64,000 nt of DNA, taken from assembly GCF_033126985.1 (NCBI RefSeq), contig NZ_AP024714.1:496001-560000 (forward strand). Direction: 5' to 3'. Every line of letters starts with the position of its first letter. Position 1 is the stretch's first letter. The notes beneath the pieces were generated by a model. The model worked only from the letters and a program-made list of their open reading frames with translations, was not told the DNA's origin and searched no databases. This document shows, piece after piece, positions 39,497 through 51,919 of the stretch. This DNA is from Methylomarinovum caldicuralii. GTDB lineage: Bacteria; Pseudomonadota; Gammaproteobacteria; Methylococcales; Methylothermaceae. The position numbers and the translations under genes were made by a program.

Positions 39497-40105
39497 ATGA
39501 GCGAAACCATCGACTGGTACCTGGAAGGCGAATACCTGGAAAGCTGCAACTGCACCACCGTCTGCCCCTGCATCTGGCTGCAGCCCCCCAGCGAGGGAGA
39601 ATGCAAGCTGCTGGTGGGCTGGCACATCCGCAAGGGCCGTTACGGAGCCACCGACCTGGCGGACCGCAACGTCGCCCTCGCCTGCTATGCCGACGGCCCC
39701 ATGCACGAGGGCGGCTGGCAGGTGGCGCTGTACCTGGACCAGCGCGTCGATGCCGACCAGTGGCTGGCGCTGGAAAAGATCTTCGGCGGCCAGGCAGGCG
39801 GCCAGCCCGCCCTGCTGATGGGGCTGGTGGACAAGGTGCTGGGCATCCACCTGGCCGACATCCGCATCGACGGCGAGGGCCGGCGCCGCCGCCTGACGGT
39901 GGCCGGGGTGGCCGAAACCGAGATCGAGGCGCTCGAAGGCATCCGCGGCGGTCCGCCCACCATCGACAACCCGCCCCTGTGCGTGGTATCCAGCCATCCG
40001 TCGGTGGTGGCCCGTTCGCAACGCTATCGTTACGAAGATGCCCACTTCAGCTGGCAGTTCTCGGGGCGCAACGCCTTCTATTCCCCCTTCATCTACCGGC
40101 CATGA
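39497..40105 (+). CDS. DUF1326 domain protein with CxCx3CPC motif
   Basis: 202 residues, no signal peptide. The N-terminus carries the family Cys motif, C17-x-C19-x3-C23-P-C25 (SCNCTTVCPC), suited to metal or Fe-S/thiol chemistry. The remaining sequence is mixed alpha/beta with LYLDQRVDADQWLALEKIFGG and ends YRYEDAHFSWQFSGRNAFY. Function unknown. Overlaps the DUF2182 gene (ATGA); this pair is frequently adjacent in genomes, arguing for a soluble-membrane partnership. Confidence 0.9.
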   Translation: MSETIDWYLEGEYLESCNCTTVCPCIWLQPPSEGECKLLVGWHIRKGRYGATDLADRNVALACYADGPMHEGGWQVALYLDQRVDADQWLALEKIFGGQAGGQPALLMGLVDKVLGIHLADIRIDGEGRRRRLTVAGVAETEIEALEGIRGGPPTIDNPPLCVVSSHPSVVARSQRYRYEDAHFSWQFSGRNAFYSPFIYRP

Positions 40106-40671
40106 ATGGGTCATTCATCCAGACCGCAGGGCTCTGGCTGGCGGCCATGGCGCTGATGATGCCACCGATGGCGCTGCCGACCCTGACCCTGCTGCGGCGC
40201 GCCTGCCGCAGTCCGGCGCTGGCCTGGGGATTCGCCGGGGGTTATGCTGGCGTTTGCCTGGGCTTCGGCCTGCTGCTGGCAGGGGTACAACCGGCATTGC
40301 GTTCGGCGGGCTGGCCGCAGCCAGCGGCGGCGATCCTGCTGCTGACCTCCGGGCTGTATCAGTTTTCCGCCTGGAAGGCGGCCTGTCTGCAGCGCTGCCG
40401 CTCCCCCCTGAGGCAGCTGCTGGCGCTGCGGCAACCCGGCTGGCAGGGCGGCCTGGAACTGGGGTGGCGGTATGGCGCCCATTGCCTCGGCTGCTGCTGG
40501 GCGCTGATGCTGACGATGCTGGGGGCGGGAATGATGACGCCGGCGGCCATGCTGGCCATCACCCTGCTGCTGGCCGGCGAGCGGCTGCTGGCTTTCGATC
40601 CCCGAACTGTGGCCCACGCCAACGGCATCCTTCTGGTAATCTGGGCGCTGTTGACGGGAACACCCCCCTAG
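40102..40671 (+). CDS. DUF2182 integral membrane protein
   Basis: 189 residues, five or so membrane helices. Shows DUF2182 hallmarks: [15 protein letters not shown] in the first helix, Met-rich, and [19 protein letters not shown] in the fourth, with paired Cys and Met residues likely to coordinate a metal. Described in databases only as a predicted metal-binding membrane protein. ATG at 40102 overlaps the DUF1326 stop. Could transport or insert copper or another soft metal (inference). Confidence 0.9.
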   Translation: MNGSFIQTAGLWLAAMALMMPPMALPTLTLLRRACRSPALAWGFAGGYAGVCLGFGLLLAGVQPALRSAGWPQPAAAILLLTSGLYQFSAWKAACLQRCRSPLRQLLALRQPGWQGGLELGWRYGAHCLGCCWALMLTMLGAGMMTPAAMLAITLLLAGERLLAFDPRTVAHANGILLVIWALLTGTPP

Positions 40672-40682
40672 AGGAGAACCCC

Positions 40683-41093
40683 ATGATGAAACGCATACTG
40701 ACACTGGCCAGTCTGGCGCTGCTGATCGCCACGACGGCGTGGGCGGCCGGCATGCCCCAACGGGACGTGCTGCTGGCCCGCCCCGTGACCCTGCCGGACA
40801 CCCATATCGTCACCCGGGTGATCCGGGTCACCTTCCCGCCCGGATTCCGCACCCCGGAGCACATTCACAAGGGCCCCGGGCCCCGTTATGTGCTCTCGGG
40901 AGAAATCCGCATCATCGACAAGGAAGGCACCAAAATCTACCGCCAGGGACAGGTGTTCTGGGAAACCGGCAAGCCGATGGTGGCGGAAAACGCCGCCGGC
41001 GAGACGGTTCTGTTGATCTTCGAGATGGCGCCCGAAAAGCAGGCAGAATCCACGCCGCGCCGTCGCAAGATCGTCATCCGACCACAACGATAA
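40683..41093 (+). CDS. Secreted cupin-domain protein
   Basis: 136 residues. Signal peptide [21 protein letters not shown]; the mature part is a single small cupin barrel with [25 protein letters not shown] (two His of cupin motif 1) and [11 protein letters not shown] before motif 2, whose usual His is not obvious. Basic C-terminal tail ([12 protein letters not shown]). GAGGAG 8 nt before the ATG. Periplasmic, in an operon with two Cys-rich putative metal proteins. Ligand unknown. Confidence 0.88.
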   Translation: MMKRILTLASLALLIATTAWAAGMPQRDVLLARPVTLPDTHIVTRVIRVTFPPGFRTPEHIHKGPGPRYVLSGEIRIIDKEGTKIYRQGQVFWETGKPMVAENAAGETVLLIFEMAPEKQAESTPRRRKIVIRPQR

Positions 41094-41113
41094 CTCACCA
41101 GAGGAGAACCGAC

Positions 41114-41692
41114 ATGAGCAAGATCGTCGAAGAAGTCCTGAAAGCCAACGAACAGTATGCCGCCCCCTTCGACAAGGGCGACCTGCCGATGCCGCCGGCG
41201 CGGCACTTCGCCATTCTCACCTGCATGGACGCCCGCCTCGACCCGGCCAAGTACGCCGGCCTGTCCGAGGGCGATGCCCACGTGATCCGCAACGCCGGCG
41301 GACGGGCCAGCGACGACGCCATCCGCTCCCTGGTGATCTCCTACAAGCTGCTGGGCACCCGGGAATGGTTCGTAATCCATCACACCGACTGCGGCATGGA
41401 GACTTTCACCGACCAGATCATGGAGAACCTGCTCGCCAGCAGCCTCAAGACCGCCCAGCTGACCGAGGAGGGCTGGAAGGACGTGGGCGAAGGCCCCGGC
41501 TCGCCCTGGGGCAAGTACATCCGCTGGCTCACCATCGAAAACCAGAAACAGAGCGTGGTCGATGACGTGGTGCGGATCAAGTCCCACCCGTTGGTGCCGG
41601 CGGAAATTCCGGTCTACGGTTACATCTACGACTGCAAGACCGGACGCCTGATCGAAGTGCCCGAAGCCACCGAGGCCGGCCGGGCCCGGTAA
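41114..41692 (+). CDS. Beta-class carbonic anhydrase
   Basis: 192 residues, cytoplasmic. Interconverts CO2 and bicarbonate. Zinc ligands C37 (TCMDARLDP, with the D39/R41 dyad), H90 and C93 (VIHHTDCG) are all present; IRNAGGR follows the family pattern. It belongs to the short beta-CA group. GAGGAG precedes the ATG. Last gene of the sigma-54 operon, followed 23 nt later by a strong terminator. Why a carbonic anhydrase is tied to DUF1326/DUF2182 is unclear. Confidence 0.93.
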   Translation: MSKIVEEVLKANEQYAAPFDKGDLPMPPARHFAILTCMDARLDPAKYAGLSEGDAHVIRNAGGRASDDAIRSLVISYKLLGTREWFVIHHTDCGMETFTDQIMENLLASSLKTAQLTEEGWKDVGEGPGSPWGKYIRWLTIENQKQSVVDDVVRIKSHPLVPAEIPVYGYIYDCKTGRLIEVPEATEAGRAR

Positions 41693-41714
41693 GCCGCAAG
41701 GCACCATAAGACGG

Positions 41715-41742
41715 AAAAGGCCGGGAAACACCCGGCCTTTTT
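41715..41742 (+). terminator. Rho-independent terminator after the sigma-54 operon
   Basis: AAAAGGCCGGG-AAACA-CCCGGCCTTTTT: an 11-bp perfect stem, 5-nt loop and T-run. The strongest terminator seen in the window. Confidence 0.93.
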
Positions 41743-41767
41743 CCTTTCCGCCGCCGGTTGTCGCAAA

Positions 41768-42685
41768 ATGACCGGGTTTTCACCCAACCGCGAGATGCCA
41801 ATGCTGGACTGGCAACACGAACTTCTGGTCCATGAGATCCCCATCCGGCTGGCGGCCTTCACGGCGGTGCTGACCCTGATGGCCCTGTGGGAAACCCTGG
41901 CCCCGAGGCGGCACTGGCATCATCCCCGTCCGCTGCGCTGGCTTAACAATCTGGGACTGGCGCTGCTCAACAATCTGCTGGCGCGGGCGCTGTTTCCGAT
42001 GGCGGCGGTGGGGGTGGCCGCCTTCACCGAACGTCACGGCTGGGGGATGCTCGCCCTGACGTCCCTGCCGGCCTGGGGGCGGGTGATCCTGTCCGTGGTG
42101 GCGCTGGACCTGGTCATCTACCTGCAGCACGTGATGTTCCACGCCCTGCCGACACTGTGGCGCCTGCACCGGGTCCATCATGCCGACGTGGATTTCGACG
42201 TCACCACCGGCATCCGCTTCCATCCGCTGGAAATCCTGCTGTCGCTGGGAATCAAAGCGGCAGCCGTCCTGCTGCTGGGAGCGCCGGTGGCGGCGGTGAT
42301 CGTATTCGAGGTGCTGCTCAACGCCACCGCGATGTTCAATCACGGCAACGTCCGCCTGCCCCGGAAGCTGGACCGGATACTGCGCTGGTGGGTGGTCACC
42401 CCGGACATGCACCGCGTCCACCATTCGGTGGCCGATGACGAGGCCAACTGCAACTTCGGCTTCAACCTCCCCTGGTGGGACCGGCTGCTGGGCACCTACC
42501 GCGACCAGCCCCGCCGCGGTCACGAGGTCATGACCCTCGGGATCCACGGCATCCGCCGCCGGCGCCATATCCTGTGGCTGCCGGGGATGCTGCTGTTGCC
42601 TTTCAACGCGCCGGTGGGTGGCTATGTCATCAACCGCCGGGCTGGGAACCCGTCCGGACGGCGGAAACTCAAGGCAGATATTTGA
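41768..42685 (+). CDS. Fatty acid hydroxylase / sterol desaturase superfamily membrane protein
   Basis: About 305 residues, di-iron integral membrane hydroxylase. Four to five hydrophobic segments and the His clusters expected of the family: HVMFH and HRVHH (about 119-140), RFHPLE, FNHGN and MHRVHHS. Substrate (fatty acid, sterol, hopanoid or carotenoid) cannot be told. Start uncertain between ATG at 41768, 41798 and 41801. Lies after the terminator, so it is probably transcribed separately. Confidence 0.9.
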   Translation: MTGFSPNREMPMLDWQHELLVHEIPIRLAAFTAVLTLMALWETLAPRRHWHHPRPLRWLNNLGLALLNNLLARALFPMAAVGVAAFTERHGWGMLALTSLPAWGRVILSVVALDLVIYLQHVMFHALPTLWRLHRVHHADVDFDVTTGIRFHPLEILLSLGIKAAAVLLLGAPVAAVIVFEVLLNATAMFNHGNVRLPRKLDRILRWWVVTPDMHRVHHSVADDEANCNFGFNLPWWDRLLGTYRDQPRRGHEVMTLGIHGIRRRRHILWLPGMLLLPFNAPVGGYVINRRAGNPSGRRKLKADI

Positions 42686-43013
42686 TGGCGGCCACCACCA
42701 GACCGCCGACGGTGAGGGTGAGGGCGAAGGACCAGCGCATGAAGCGATCGATACGCTCGGTCAGTCGTTCGAAGCGGGTATCGATCTGGGCGAAACGCTT
42801 CTGGCTGTACTCGATTATCTGCTCGAAGCGCTTGTCCATTTGCTCGAAACGTTTGTTCGTGTCCTCACGCATCTCTTCGAAGCGCTTGTCCATCAGGCGG
42901 AACCCTTGCTCCATCAGCTCCCGCTGGTGCTTGAGTTCTTCCTCCACGCGGACGATTCGATCCCGCAATTCCAGATCGTAACGGACCGTTCCGGCCGGAA
43001 GGCGGGCATCCAC
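42669..43013 (-). CDS. Short coiled-coil protein with C-terminal membrane anchor
   Basis: 114 residues from a GTG at 43013. A charged coiled coil with repeated MDKRFE/QMDKRFEQ/IDTRFERL heptads (about 30-90) ends in one membrane helix (ALTLTVGGLVVAAIKYL). Same architecture as the 5617-6225 gene without its perfect repeats. In the same frame, upstream codons encode EDLEQLRRLIREEV and are preceded by MPFA and a TAG stop (43053-43055), so the original N-terminus may have been cut. Convergent with and overlapping the hydroxylase by 17 nt. Confidence 0.7.
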   Translation of the reverse strand: MDARLPAGTVRYDLELRDRIVRVEEELKHQRELMEQGFRLMDKRFEEMREDTNKRFEQMDKRFEQIIEYSQKRFAQIDTRFERLTERIDRFMRWSFALTLTVGGLVVAAIKYLP

Positions 43014-43228
43014 TTCCTCGCGGATCAGGCGGCGAAGCTGTTCGAGGTCTTCCTAGGCAAAGGGCATGGCAGGCCAAATATCAGGTTAAATGCTTGAGGT
43101 TGAAAGTATATCAGAACCAAAATCCATCCGGCGTTCGGGATTTCTCCTCCAGACAGGATGTCCGCACCGCTGGTTTTCAAGATGCCACTGCGCTATGATT
43201 CAGGCATCCGGAACCAAGATCCAGTACG
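43014..43228. other. Divergent intergenic region
   Basis: 215 bp between the coiled-coil gene and the second metal-efflux cassette. It holds the in-frame upstream codons of the coiled-coil gene (to about 43067), relatively AT-rich sequence around 43080-43110, and a TATGAT at 43194-43199 that could be the -10 of the cassette. No clear repeat or metal-regulator dyad seen. Confidence 0.35.
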
Positions 43229-43570
43229 GTGATTTCAAGGACGCTGTTCTATCTGCTGTTGGTTTGCTCCGCCCTCCTGGCCTGGGCCGGAGAGGGGGAG
43301 CGCCCTGTGGCCGCGTCCGCCGAAATCGCCGCCACCCGCCCGGTCAGCGTGACCGCAGCAATCCAAGAACCTGCCGGACACTGCCCTCACCACTGTCAGC
43401 GCTGCCGCACGGGCCTGTCCACCTGCGGCTGCGGGGTCGCGGCATTGCCGGTAAAAGCAGGCTTCGTCATCACCGACGGGGTCGAATCCCTACCCGGGAT
43501 CGATTCCTTCCCGGCGTTCCCCGGTCACACCACCCCGCCCCCCGGCAAACCACCCCGAACCCTCGCTTGA
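43229..43570 (+). CDS. Small Cys/His-containing secreted protein
   Basis: 113 residues from a GTG at 43229. Signal peptide MISRTLFYLLLVCSALLAWA, then a compact ligand cluster H51, C52, H54, H55, C56, C59, C66, C68 (HCPHHCQRC, TCGCG), and a proline-rich end. I recognise no family. Its place directly before tolC-adaptor-pump mirrors the 34343-34744 gene, although sequence similarity is limited to the ligand cluster. A periplasmic metal-binding role is inferred. Confidence 0.6.
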   Translation: MISRTLFYLLLVCSALLAWAGEGERPVAASAEIAATRPVSVTAAIQEPAGHCPHHCQRCRTGLSTCGCGVAALPVKAGFVITDGVESLPGIDSFPAFPGHTTPPPGKPPRTLA

Positions 43571-43650
43571 CAACGACACCGGCCCTGCGCCGGTGACAAG
43601 CCGGTTCGCGCCTGCGAACCCCGATTTCGTTCCCCAAGCGAGGAAACCGC

Positions 43651-44934
43651 ATGAAACCCCATTGGTGGCTCGGCCTGATACTGATCTTCGGTATCGCCCG
43701 GGCCGACACGACCGACGCGCTGAGCCTGGAACAGGCCCTGGCACAGGCAGAGCGCCGCAATCCGTCCCTGGCGGCGATCCGCGCCCGCTATGAGGCGCTC
43801 AGGGCGGTACCGGACCAGGCCGGTTCCCTGCCGGATCCGGAGATCAGCCTCAACGCCCTGAACCTGCCGGTCGATACCTTCGACATCCCCCAGGAGGCCA
43901 TGACCCAGTTGCAGCTGGGAATCAGCCAGAAATTCCCCTTCCCCGGCAAACTGAAACTCAAGGCCGAGGCGGCCGAATGGGAGGCCCGGGCCGCCGGCGA
44001 CGACGTGGAGGAATGGCGGCTGCGCCTGCGGCGCGACGTGGAAAGCCTGTGGTGGCGGCTGTTCTATCTCGACCGCGCCCTGGAAATCATTTCCCTCAAC
44101 CAGGATCTGCTGCGCCAGTTCGTCGAGATCGCCCAGACCAAATACAAAGTGGGACAGGGACTGCAGCAGGATGTGCTGCTGGCCCAGCTGGAACTGTCGC
44201 GGCTGCTCGACCGGGAACTGCAACTGCAGGGGCTGCGGGCGCAGGAAGCAGCCCGGATCAACGCCCTCATCGACCGCCCGGCTAATTCCCCGGTGCAACT
44301 ACCCCCCAGCGCTCCCCGGCAGCTGCCGGAAGCGGCCGCGGAAGCCCGGCTGTTCACTTTGGCGGAGCACACCCGCCCCCTGTTGGCGCGGGTGCGCAAA
44401 CAGATCAAAGCCGCCAAGACCCGGGTCGCGCTCGCCAAGAAAGACTTCCTCCCGGATTTCAAACTGGGGGCCACCCACGGTTTCCGCAGCGGCCGAAATC
44501 CGGACGGCTCCAGCCGTACCGATTTTCTGAGCCTGAGGCTGAGCATGAGCGTGCCGCTGTATTTCGCCACCAAGCAGGCCAGGGCGGTGGACCAGCGCCA
44601 GAGCGAACTGATCCGCGAGCGGTTCCAGTGGCAGGACACCTGGAACCGGGTCCGCGCCGTAATCTCGGCGGCCCTGGCCGATTACCGCCGCGCCCGCGAC
44701 CAGGTGGCGCTGTTCGACCGGGGCATCATCCCCCAAGCCCGCCAGACGGTGGCCTCGATGCTGGCCGGCTATCAGGTGGGCAAGGTGGATTTCCTCAATC
44801 TGGTCAGTGCCCAAATCACGCTCTACAACTACGAGATCCAGTACTGGAAGACCCTGGCCGAAGCACGCCAGGCGCTGGCGGATCTGGAAGCCGCCGTCGG
44901 CAAACCTGTCACAAGCCAAGAAGGAGACAAATGA
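43651..44934 (+). CDS. TolC-family outer-membrane efflux protein (CusC/CzcC-like)
   Basis: 427 residues. Signal peptide to about residue 18; OEP repeats with LSLEQALAQAERRNPSLAAI at the N-terminus and long coiled helices (LLRQFVEIAQTKYKVGQGL; IIPQARQTVASMLAGYQVGK). Forms the outer-membrane duct for the adaptor and pump encoded next. Stop overlaps the adaptor start (ATGATG). Confidence 0.93.
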   Translation: MKPHWWLGLILIFGIARADTTDALSLEQALAQAERRNPSLAAIRARYEALRAVPDQAGSLPDPEISLNALNLPVDTFDIPQEAMTQLQLGISQKFPFPGKLKLKAEAAEWEARAAGDDVEEWRLRLRRDVESLWWRLFYLDRALEIISLNQDLLRQFVEIAQTKYKVGQGLQQDVLLAQLELSRLLDRELQLQGLRAQEAARINALIDRPANSPVQLPPSAPRQLPEAAAEARLFTLAEHTRPLLARVRKQIKAAKTRVALAKKDFLPDFKLGATHGFRSGRNPDGSSRTDFLSLRLSMSVPLYFATKQARAVDQRQSELIRERFQWQDTWNRVRAVISAALADYRRARDQVALFDRGIIPQARQTVASMLAGYQVGKVDFLNLVSAQITLYNYEIQYWKTLAEARQALADLEAAVGKPVTSQEGDK

Positions 44935-46271
44935 TGCCGTGGAAATGGATCGCGATCGTGCTGATCGCCTTGAGCGTGGGGCTGGGTTCCGGCTACCGGC
45001 TGGCTTCCCGCCAACCCGAAACGGCAACGTCCGTCAGCGCCGGAGGCTGTGAGCCCATGTTCTACCGCCACCCCATGAACCCGGCCATTACCTCCAAGAC
45101 CCCCGCCAAGGATGAGATGGGCATGGACTACATTCCCGTCTATCCGCCCGGCTGTCCCGGTGCTGCGGCCGAAGCCAGCGGCCCGCCGGGCACCGTCGTC
45201 ATCGACCCCACCGTGGTCCAGACCATTGGCGTACGCACCGCCAAGGTGGTCCGCCGCGACTTCTCCCACCCCATCCACACCGTCGGCCGGGTCAGCTACG
45301 ACGAAGACCTGCTCGCCCGCCTCCATCCCAAGACCGAGGGCTGGATCGAAAAACTCTACGTCAGTGACACCGGCGCCTTCGTCGCCCGCGACGCCATGCT
45401 CCTGAGCCTCTATTCCCCGCAACTGGTGGCCAGCGAACAGGAATATCTGCTGGCCTTAAAGAGCCTGCGGCTGCTGAAAGACAGCCCCTTCAAGGACATC
45501 AGTCGCGGGGCCCGTCAACTGGTGAAAAGCGCCCGCGAGCGGCTGGAGCTGCTGGACGTGCCCGAGCACCAGATCCTCGAACTGGAGCGAAGCGGCCGGA
45601 TCATGAAAAGCCTCCACATCCATTCGCCTTTCGACGGCTACGTGGTCCACATAGGGGTGCGCGAGGGCCAGTACGTCACCCCCCAGACCGAGCTGTATCT
45701 GATCGCGGATCTGAGCAAGGTCTGGGTCTATGCCGACATCTACGAATACGAACTGCCCTGGGTGCGGGTGGGCGATCCGGCGGAGATCACCCTGACCGCC
45801 GTCCCCGGACGGGTGTTCCACGGGCAGGTGGTCTACGTCTACCCTTACGCCGATCCCAAGACCCGCACCATCAAGGTTCGCCTTGAGTTCGACAATCCCG
45901 ACCTGACTCTGAAGCCGGAACTGTTCGCCAACGCCACCCTCCACACCCGCCCCAAAACCGGCGTGCTGGCCATCTCCAGCGAGGCGGTGGTGCGCACCGG
46001 CCTCAGGGATCATGTCTTCGTGGTCAAGGGTCCGGGCCGGTTCGAACCGCGCATCGTCGAGCTGGGCGTTCCCGCCGACGGCTGGGTCGAGGTCCTGGCG
46101 GGGCTTTCCGAGGGCGAGGAGGTGGTGGTCTCCAGCCAGTTCCTGATCGACTCCGAATCCAGACTGCAGGAGGCGCTGTCCAAGTTCACCGAGCCGGCGC
46201 GGCAGAAGATGGAGAAGATGCCGGGAATGAAGGGCATGGACGGCATGCAGCATGGAGGCAGCCATGATTGA
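44931..46271 (+). CDS. RND periplasmic adaptor with N-terminal heavy-metal-binding domain (CusB-like)
   Basis: 446 residues. N-terminal membrane anchor or signal (WIAIVLIALSVGLGSGY), a heavy-metal-binding domain at about 42-72 (MFYRHPMNPAITSKTPAKDEMGMDYIPVY pattern, Met/His-rich), then the CusB adaptor core with VVIDPTVVQTIGVRTAKVVRRDF, alpha-hairpin PQLVASEQEYLLALKSLRLL and beta-barrel. Met-rich C-terminus (MEKMPGMKGMDGMQHGG). Points to Cu(I)/Ag(I). AAGGAG lies upstream; start at 44931 or 44934. Confidence 0.94.
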   Translation: MMPWKWIAIVLIALSVGLGSGYRLASRQPETATSVSAGGCEPMFYRHPMNPAITSKTPAKDEMGMDYIPVYPPGCPGAAAEASGPPGTVVIDPTVVQTIGVRTAKVVRRDFSHPIHTVGRVSYDEDLLARLHPKTEGWIEKLYVSDTGAFVARDAMLLSLYSPQLVASEQEYLLALKSLRLLKDSPFKDISRGARQLVKSARERLELLDVPEHQILELERSGRIMKSLHIHSPFDGYVVHIGVREGQYVTPQTELYLIADLSKVWVYADIYEYELPWVRVGDPAEITLTAVPGRVFHGQVVYVYPYADPKTRTIKVRLEFDNPDLTLKPELFANATLHTRPKTGVLAISSEAVVRTGLRDHVFVVKGPGRFEPRIVELGVPADGWVEVLAGLSEGEEVVVSSQFLIDSESRLQEALSKFTEPARQKMEKMPGMKGMDGMQHGGSHD

Positions 46272-49200
46272 GAAAATCATTTCCCTCTCCCTGCGCGAGC
46301 GCTTCCTGGTGCTGCTGGCAACCGGGCTTCTCCTGGGGGCCGGGATTTGGGCGCTCAGGACCATCCTCCTGGACGCCATCCCCGACCTTTCCGACGTCCA
46401 GGTGATCATCTTCACCGAGTATCCGGGCCAGGCGCCCCAGATGGTGGATGACCAGGTCACCTATCCCCTGACCACGGCGATGCTGGCAGTGCCCAAAGCC
46501 AAGGTGGTGCGCGGCTATTCCTTCTTCGGCTACTCCTTCGTCTACATCATCTTCGAGGACGGCACCGATCTGTACTGGGCCCGCTCGCGAGTACTGGAAT
46601 ATCTCAACTATGCCAGCAAGCGACTGCCCCCGGGCGTGACGCCCTCCCTGGGGCCGGACGCCACCGGGGTCGGGTGGATCTACGAGTACGCCCTGGTGGA
46701 CAAAAGCGGCAAACACGATCTGGCAGACCTCCGCTCGCTCCAGGACTGGACCCTGCGCTATCCCCTCCAGACCGTCCCCGGGGTGTCCGAGGTGGCCTCC
46801 ATCGGCGGCCACGTCAAGCAGTACCAGGTGGAGGTCGATCCCAACGCCCTGTTGGCTTATCGTCTACCCCTGGCCAAGGTCAAACAGGCCATTGCCCGCT
46901 CCAACAACGACGTCGGCGGCAGGCTGATCGAGATGTCCGAGACCGAGTACATGGTGCGCGGCCTGGGTTACATCAAGACCCTGGATGATCTGAAAAGCGT
47001 CCCGGTGGGGGTGGACGAGAACGGCACCCCGATCCGCCTCAAGGATGTGGCCGACGTCCATCTCGGGCCGGAGCTGCGGCGGGGACTGGCGGAGCTGAAC
47101 GGCGAGGGGGAGGTGGCCGGCGGCATCGTGGTGATACGCTTCGGCGAGAACGCTCTGGAGACCATCCGCAAGGTGCGGGAAAAGCTCGAGGAACTCAAAG
47201 CTGCCCTGCCGGAGGGGGTGGAGATCGTGCCGGTGTACGACCGTGGCGATCTGATCGAGCGGGCGGTGGCCACCCTCGAAACCGCGGTGGGCCAGCAGCT
47301 GGTCATCGTTAGCCTGGTCATCGGCCTGTTCCTGCTCCACGCCCGCTCCACCCTGGTGGCGGCCATCAGTCTGCCCCTGGGCGTCCTGGGGGCGTTCGTG
47401 CTGATGCGCTGGCAGGGGATCAGCGCCAACATCATGTCCCTGGGGGGAATCGCCGTGGCCATCGGCGACATGGTGGACGGCGCCATCGTCATGGTGGAAA
47501 ACGCCCACAAGCATCTGGAACGGGCCGAACGGGAAAAGGGCGCGCCCCTGGCCGCCGCCGAGCGCTGGCAGGCGATCGGAGCGGCAGCGCGCGAGGTGGG
47601 GCCGGCGTTGTTCTTTTCCCTGCTGGTGATCATGGTGGCGTTTCTGCCGATCCTGGCGCTCCAGGCCCAGGAGGGGCGGCTGTTCCGACCGCTGGCCTTC
47701 ACCAAGTCCTACGCCATGCTGGCGGCGGCGGTCCTGACCGTGACGGTGGTGCCGGTGCTGCTCGGCTATTTCGTCCGCGGCCGCATTCTGCCGGAGGCGC
47801 AAAACCCGGTGGCCCGCGCGCTCCATGCTCTCCACCGGCCGCTGCTGCGCGGGGCGATGCGCTGGCGGGACCTCACCCTGGCGCTGCTCGCTCTGGTGCT
47901 GGCCTCCACCCTGTATCCCTTCTCCCGGCTGGGGAGCGAGTTCATGCCGCCTTTGGACGAGGGGGACATTCTCTACATGCCCACCACCTTCCCCGGCATT
48001 TCCATCACCAAGGCCCGTGAACTCCTGCAGCAGACCGACAAGATCCTCAAAACCTTTCCCGAAGTCCATCACGTCTTCGGCAAGGTGGGGCGGGCCGAAA
48101 CCGCCACCGATCCGGCCCCCCTGTCGATGATCGAGACCACGGTCAGGCTCCAACCCCGGGACCAATGGCCCGATCCGGCCAAGACTACCCGGGAGCTGAT
48201 GGCGGAGATGGACAGGGCGATCCGCTTTCCCGGCCTGGCCAACGCCTGGACCATGCCGATCAAAACCCGTATCGACATGCTTTCGACCGGGATCAAGACA
48301 CCGGTCGGCATCAAAGTATCCGGCCCGGATCTGAACGAACTGCAGCGGCTTTCCGAGGCCATCGAGCAGGCCATGAAGACGATGCCGGAGACCCTGTCGG
48401 CCTTCGGCGACCGGGCCGTGGGCGGCTACTACGTGGATTTCGACATCGACCGCTTCGAGGCGGCCCGCTACGGCCTTACCGTCGGCGACGTCCAGGACGT
48501 GATCCAGAGCGCCATCGGCGGCATGAACATCACCTGGACCGTGGAGGGACTGGAGCGCTATCCGGTCAACTTGCGCTACCCCAGAGCCTTCCGCGACAAC
48601 CTGGAGATACTCAAGCGGGTGCTGATTCCCACTCCCACCGGCGCCCAGATCCCGCTGTCCCAGGTGGCGGACCTGAAACTGCGGCGCGGCCCGCCGTCGA
48701 TCAAGAGCGAGGACTCGCGTCCCAACGCCTGGATCTACGTGGACATCAAGACCTCGGACATCGGCGGGTTCGTGGCCAAGGCCAAACGGGTGCTGGCCGA
48801 ACAGGTCAAAATCCCCCCGGGCTATACGGTGAGTTGGTCGGGCCAGTTCGAGTACATGGAGCGGGCCGCCAAAAGGCTTAGGGTCATCATTCCGGTCACC
48901 CTGGGGCTGATCTTCCTGCTGCTTTATTTCACCTTCGGCAACTTCATCGAACCGCTGCTGGTGATGCTGACCGTTCCCGTCGGTCTGGTGGGCGGCATCT
49001 GGCTGTGCTGGGGGTACGACTTCAACCTGTCGGTGGCGGTGGTGGCGGGTTTCATCGCCCTGGCCGGAACCGCCGCCGAAACCGGTGCGGTCCTGCTCAA
49101 ATACATCGACGTGGAGGTGGAATCCCGCCGCCGGGCCAAGGGAGCGCCCCTGGATCGGGAGGAAATCCTGGCGGCGGTGGAGGAGGCTACGTCGCTCCGG

Positions 49201-49419
49201 GTGCGGCCGGTGGTCATGACCGCCGTCACCACCATTCTGGGACTGGCGCCAATCTTCTGGAGCACCGGCACCGGAAGCGACGTGGCCCGCCCCATCGCCG
49301 TGCCGGTCTTCGGCGGCATGACCACGGTCATGATCGCCACCCTGCTGGTGTTTCCGGTGCTCTACAGCCTGGTGTTGCAGTGGCAGGAACGGCGTCAGAG
49401 GGAAGCGACGACGCCCTGA
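46264..49419 (+). CDS. CusA-like HME-RND heavy-metal efflux pump
   Basis: 1051 residues, intact. Proton-driven inner-membrane pump. Motifs: [24 protein letters not shown]4 [20 protein letters not shown], and the CusA-type site [22 protein letters not shown] with the conserved Met in IDML. The C-terminus contains [21 protein letters not shown], the segment in which the 28660-31740 copy has its stop codon. ATG at 46264 overlaps the adaptor end by 8 nt. Probably exports Cu(I)/Ag(I). Confidence 0.95.
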   Translation: MIEKIISLSLRERFLVLLATGLLLGAGIWALRTILLDAIPDLSDVQVIIFTEYPGQAPQMVDDQVTYPLTTAMLAVPKAKVVRGYSFFGYSFVYIIFEDGTDLYWARSRVLEYLNYASKRLPPGVTPSLGPDATGVGWIYEYALVDKSGKHDLADLRSLQDWTLRYPLQTVPGVSEVASIGGHVKQYQVEVDPNALLAYRLPLAKVKQAIARSNNDVGGRLIEMSETEYMVRGLGYIKTLDDLKSVPVGVDENGTPIRLKDVADVHLGPELRRGLAELNGEGEVAGGIVVIRFGENALETIRKVREKLEELKAALPEGVEIVPVYDRGDLIERAVATLETAVGQQLVIVSLVIGLFLLHARSTLVAAISLPLGVLGAFVLMRWQGISANIMSLGGIAVAIGDMVDGAIVMVENAHKHLERAEREKGAPLAAAERWQAIGAAAREVGPALFFSLLVIMVAFLPILALQAQEGRLFRPLAFTKSYAMLAAAVLTVTVVPVLLGYFVRGRILPEAQNPVARALHALHRPLLRGAMRWRDLTLALLALVLASTLYPFSRLGSEFMPPLDEGDILYMPTTFPGISITKARELLQQTDKILKTFPEVHHVFGKVGRAETATDPAPLSMIETTVRLQPRDQWPDPAKTTRELMAEMDRAIRFPGLANAWTMPIKTRIDMLSTGIKTPVGIKVSGPDLNELQRLSEAIEQAMKTMPETLSAFGDRAVGGYYVDFDIDRFEAARYGLTVGDVQDVIQSAIGGMNITWTVEGLERYPVNLRYPRAFRDNLEILKRVLIPTPTGAQIPLSQVADLKLRRGPPSIKSEDSRPNAWIYVDIKTSDIGGFVAKAKRVLAEQVKIPPGYTVSWSGQFEYMERAAKRLRVIIPVTLGLIFLLLYFTFGNFIEPLLVMLTVPVGLVGGIWLCWGYDFNLSVAVVAGFIALAGTAAETGAVLLKYIDVEVESRRRAKGAPLDREEILAAVEEATSLRVRPVVMTAVTTILGLAPIFWSTGTGSDVARPIAVPVFGGMTTVMIATLLVFPVLYSLVLQWQERRQREATTP

Positions 49420-49486
49420 GGAACGCTGGGCGGATCAGGGAAGCGGGGGCAGGGTCCATTCATTCAATCAGGAGAAGCGGCAGAAG

Positions 49487-51844
<2,358 letters not shown>

Positions 51845-51919
51845 TCGGATCACCGTCGTCTTGTTCCCACCTCCAGGCGATGCTAAGCTTCCCGGACGCA
51901 ATCTTGACCGGCCCGTAAA

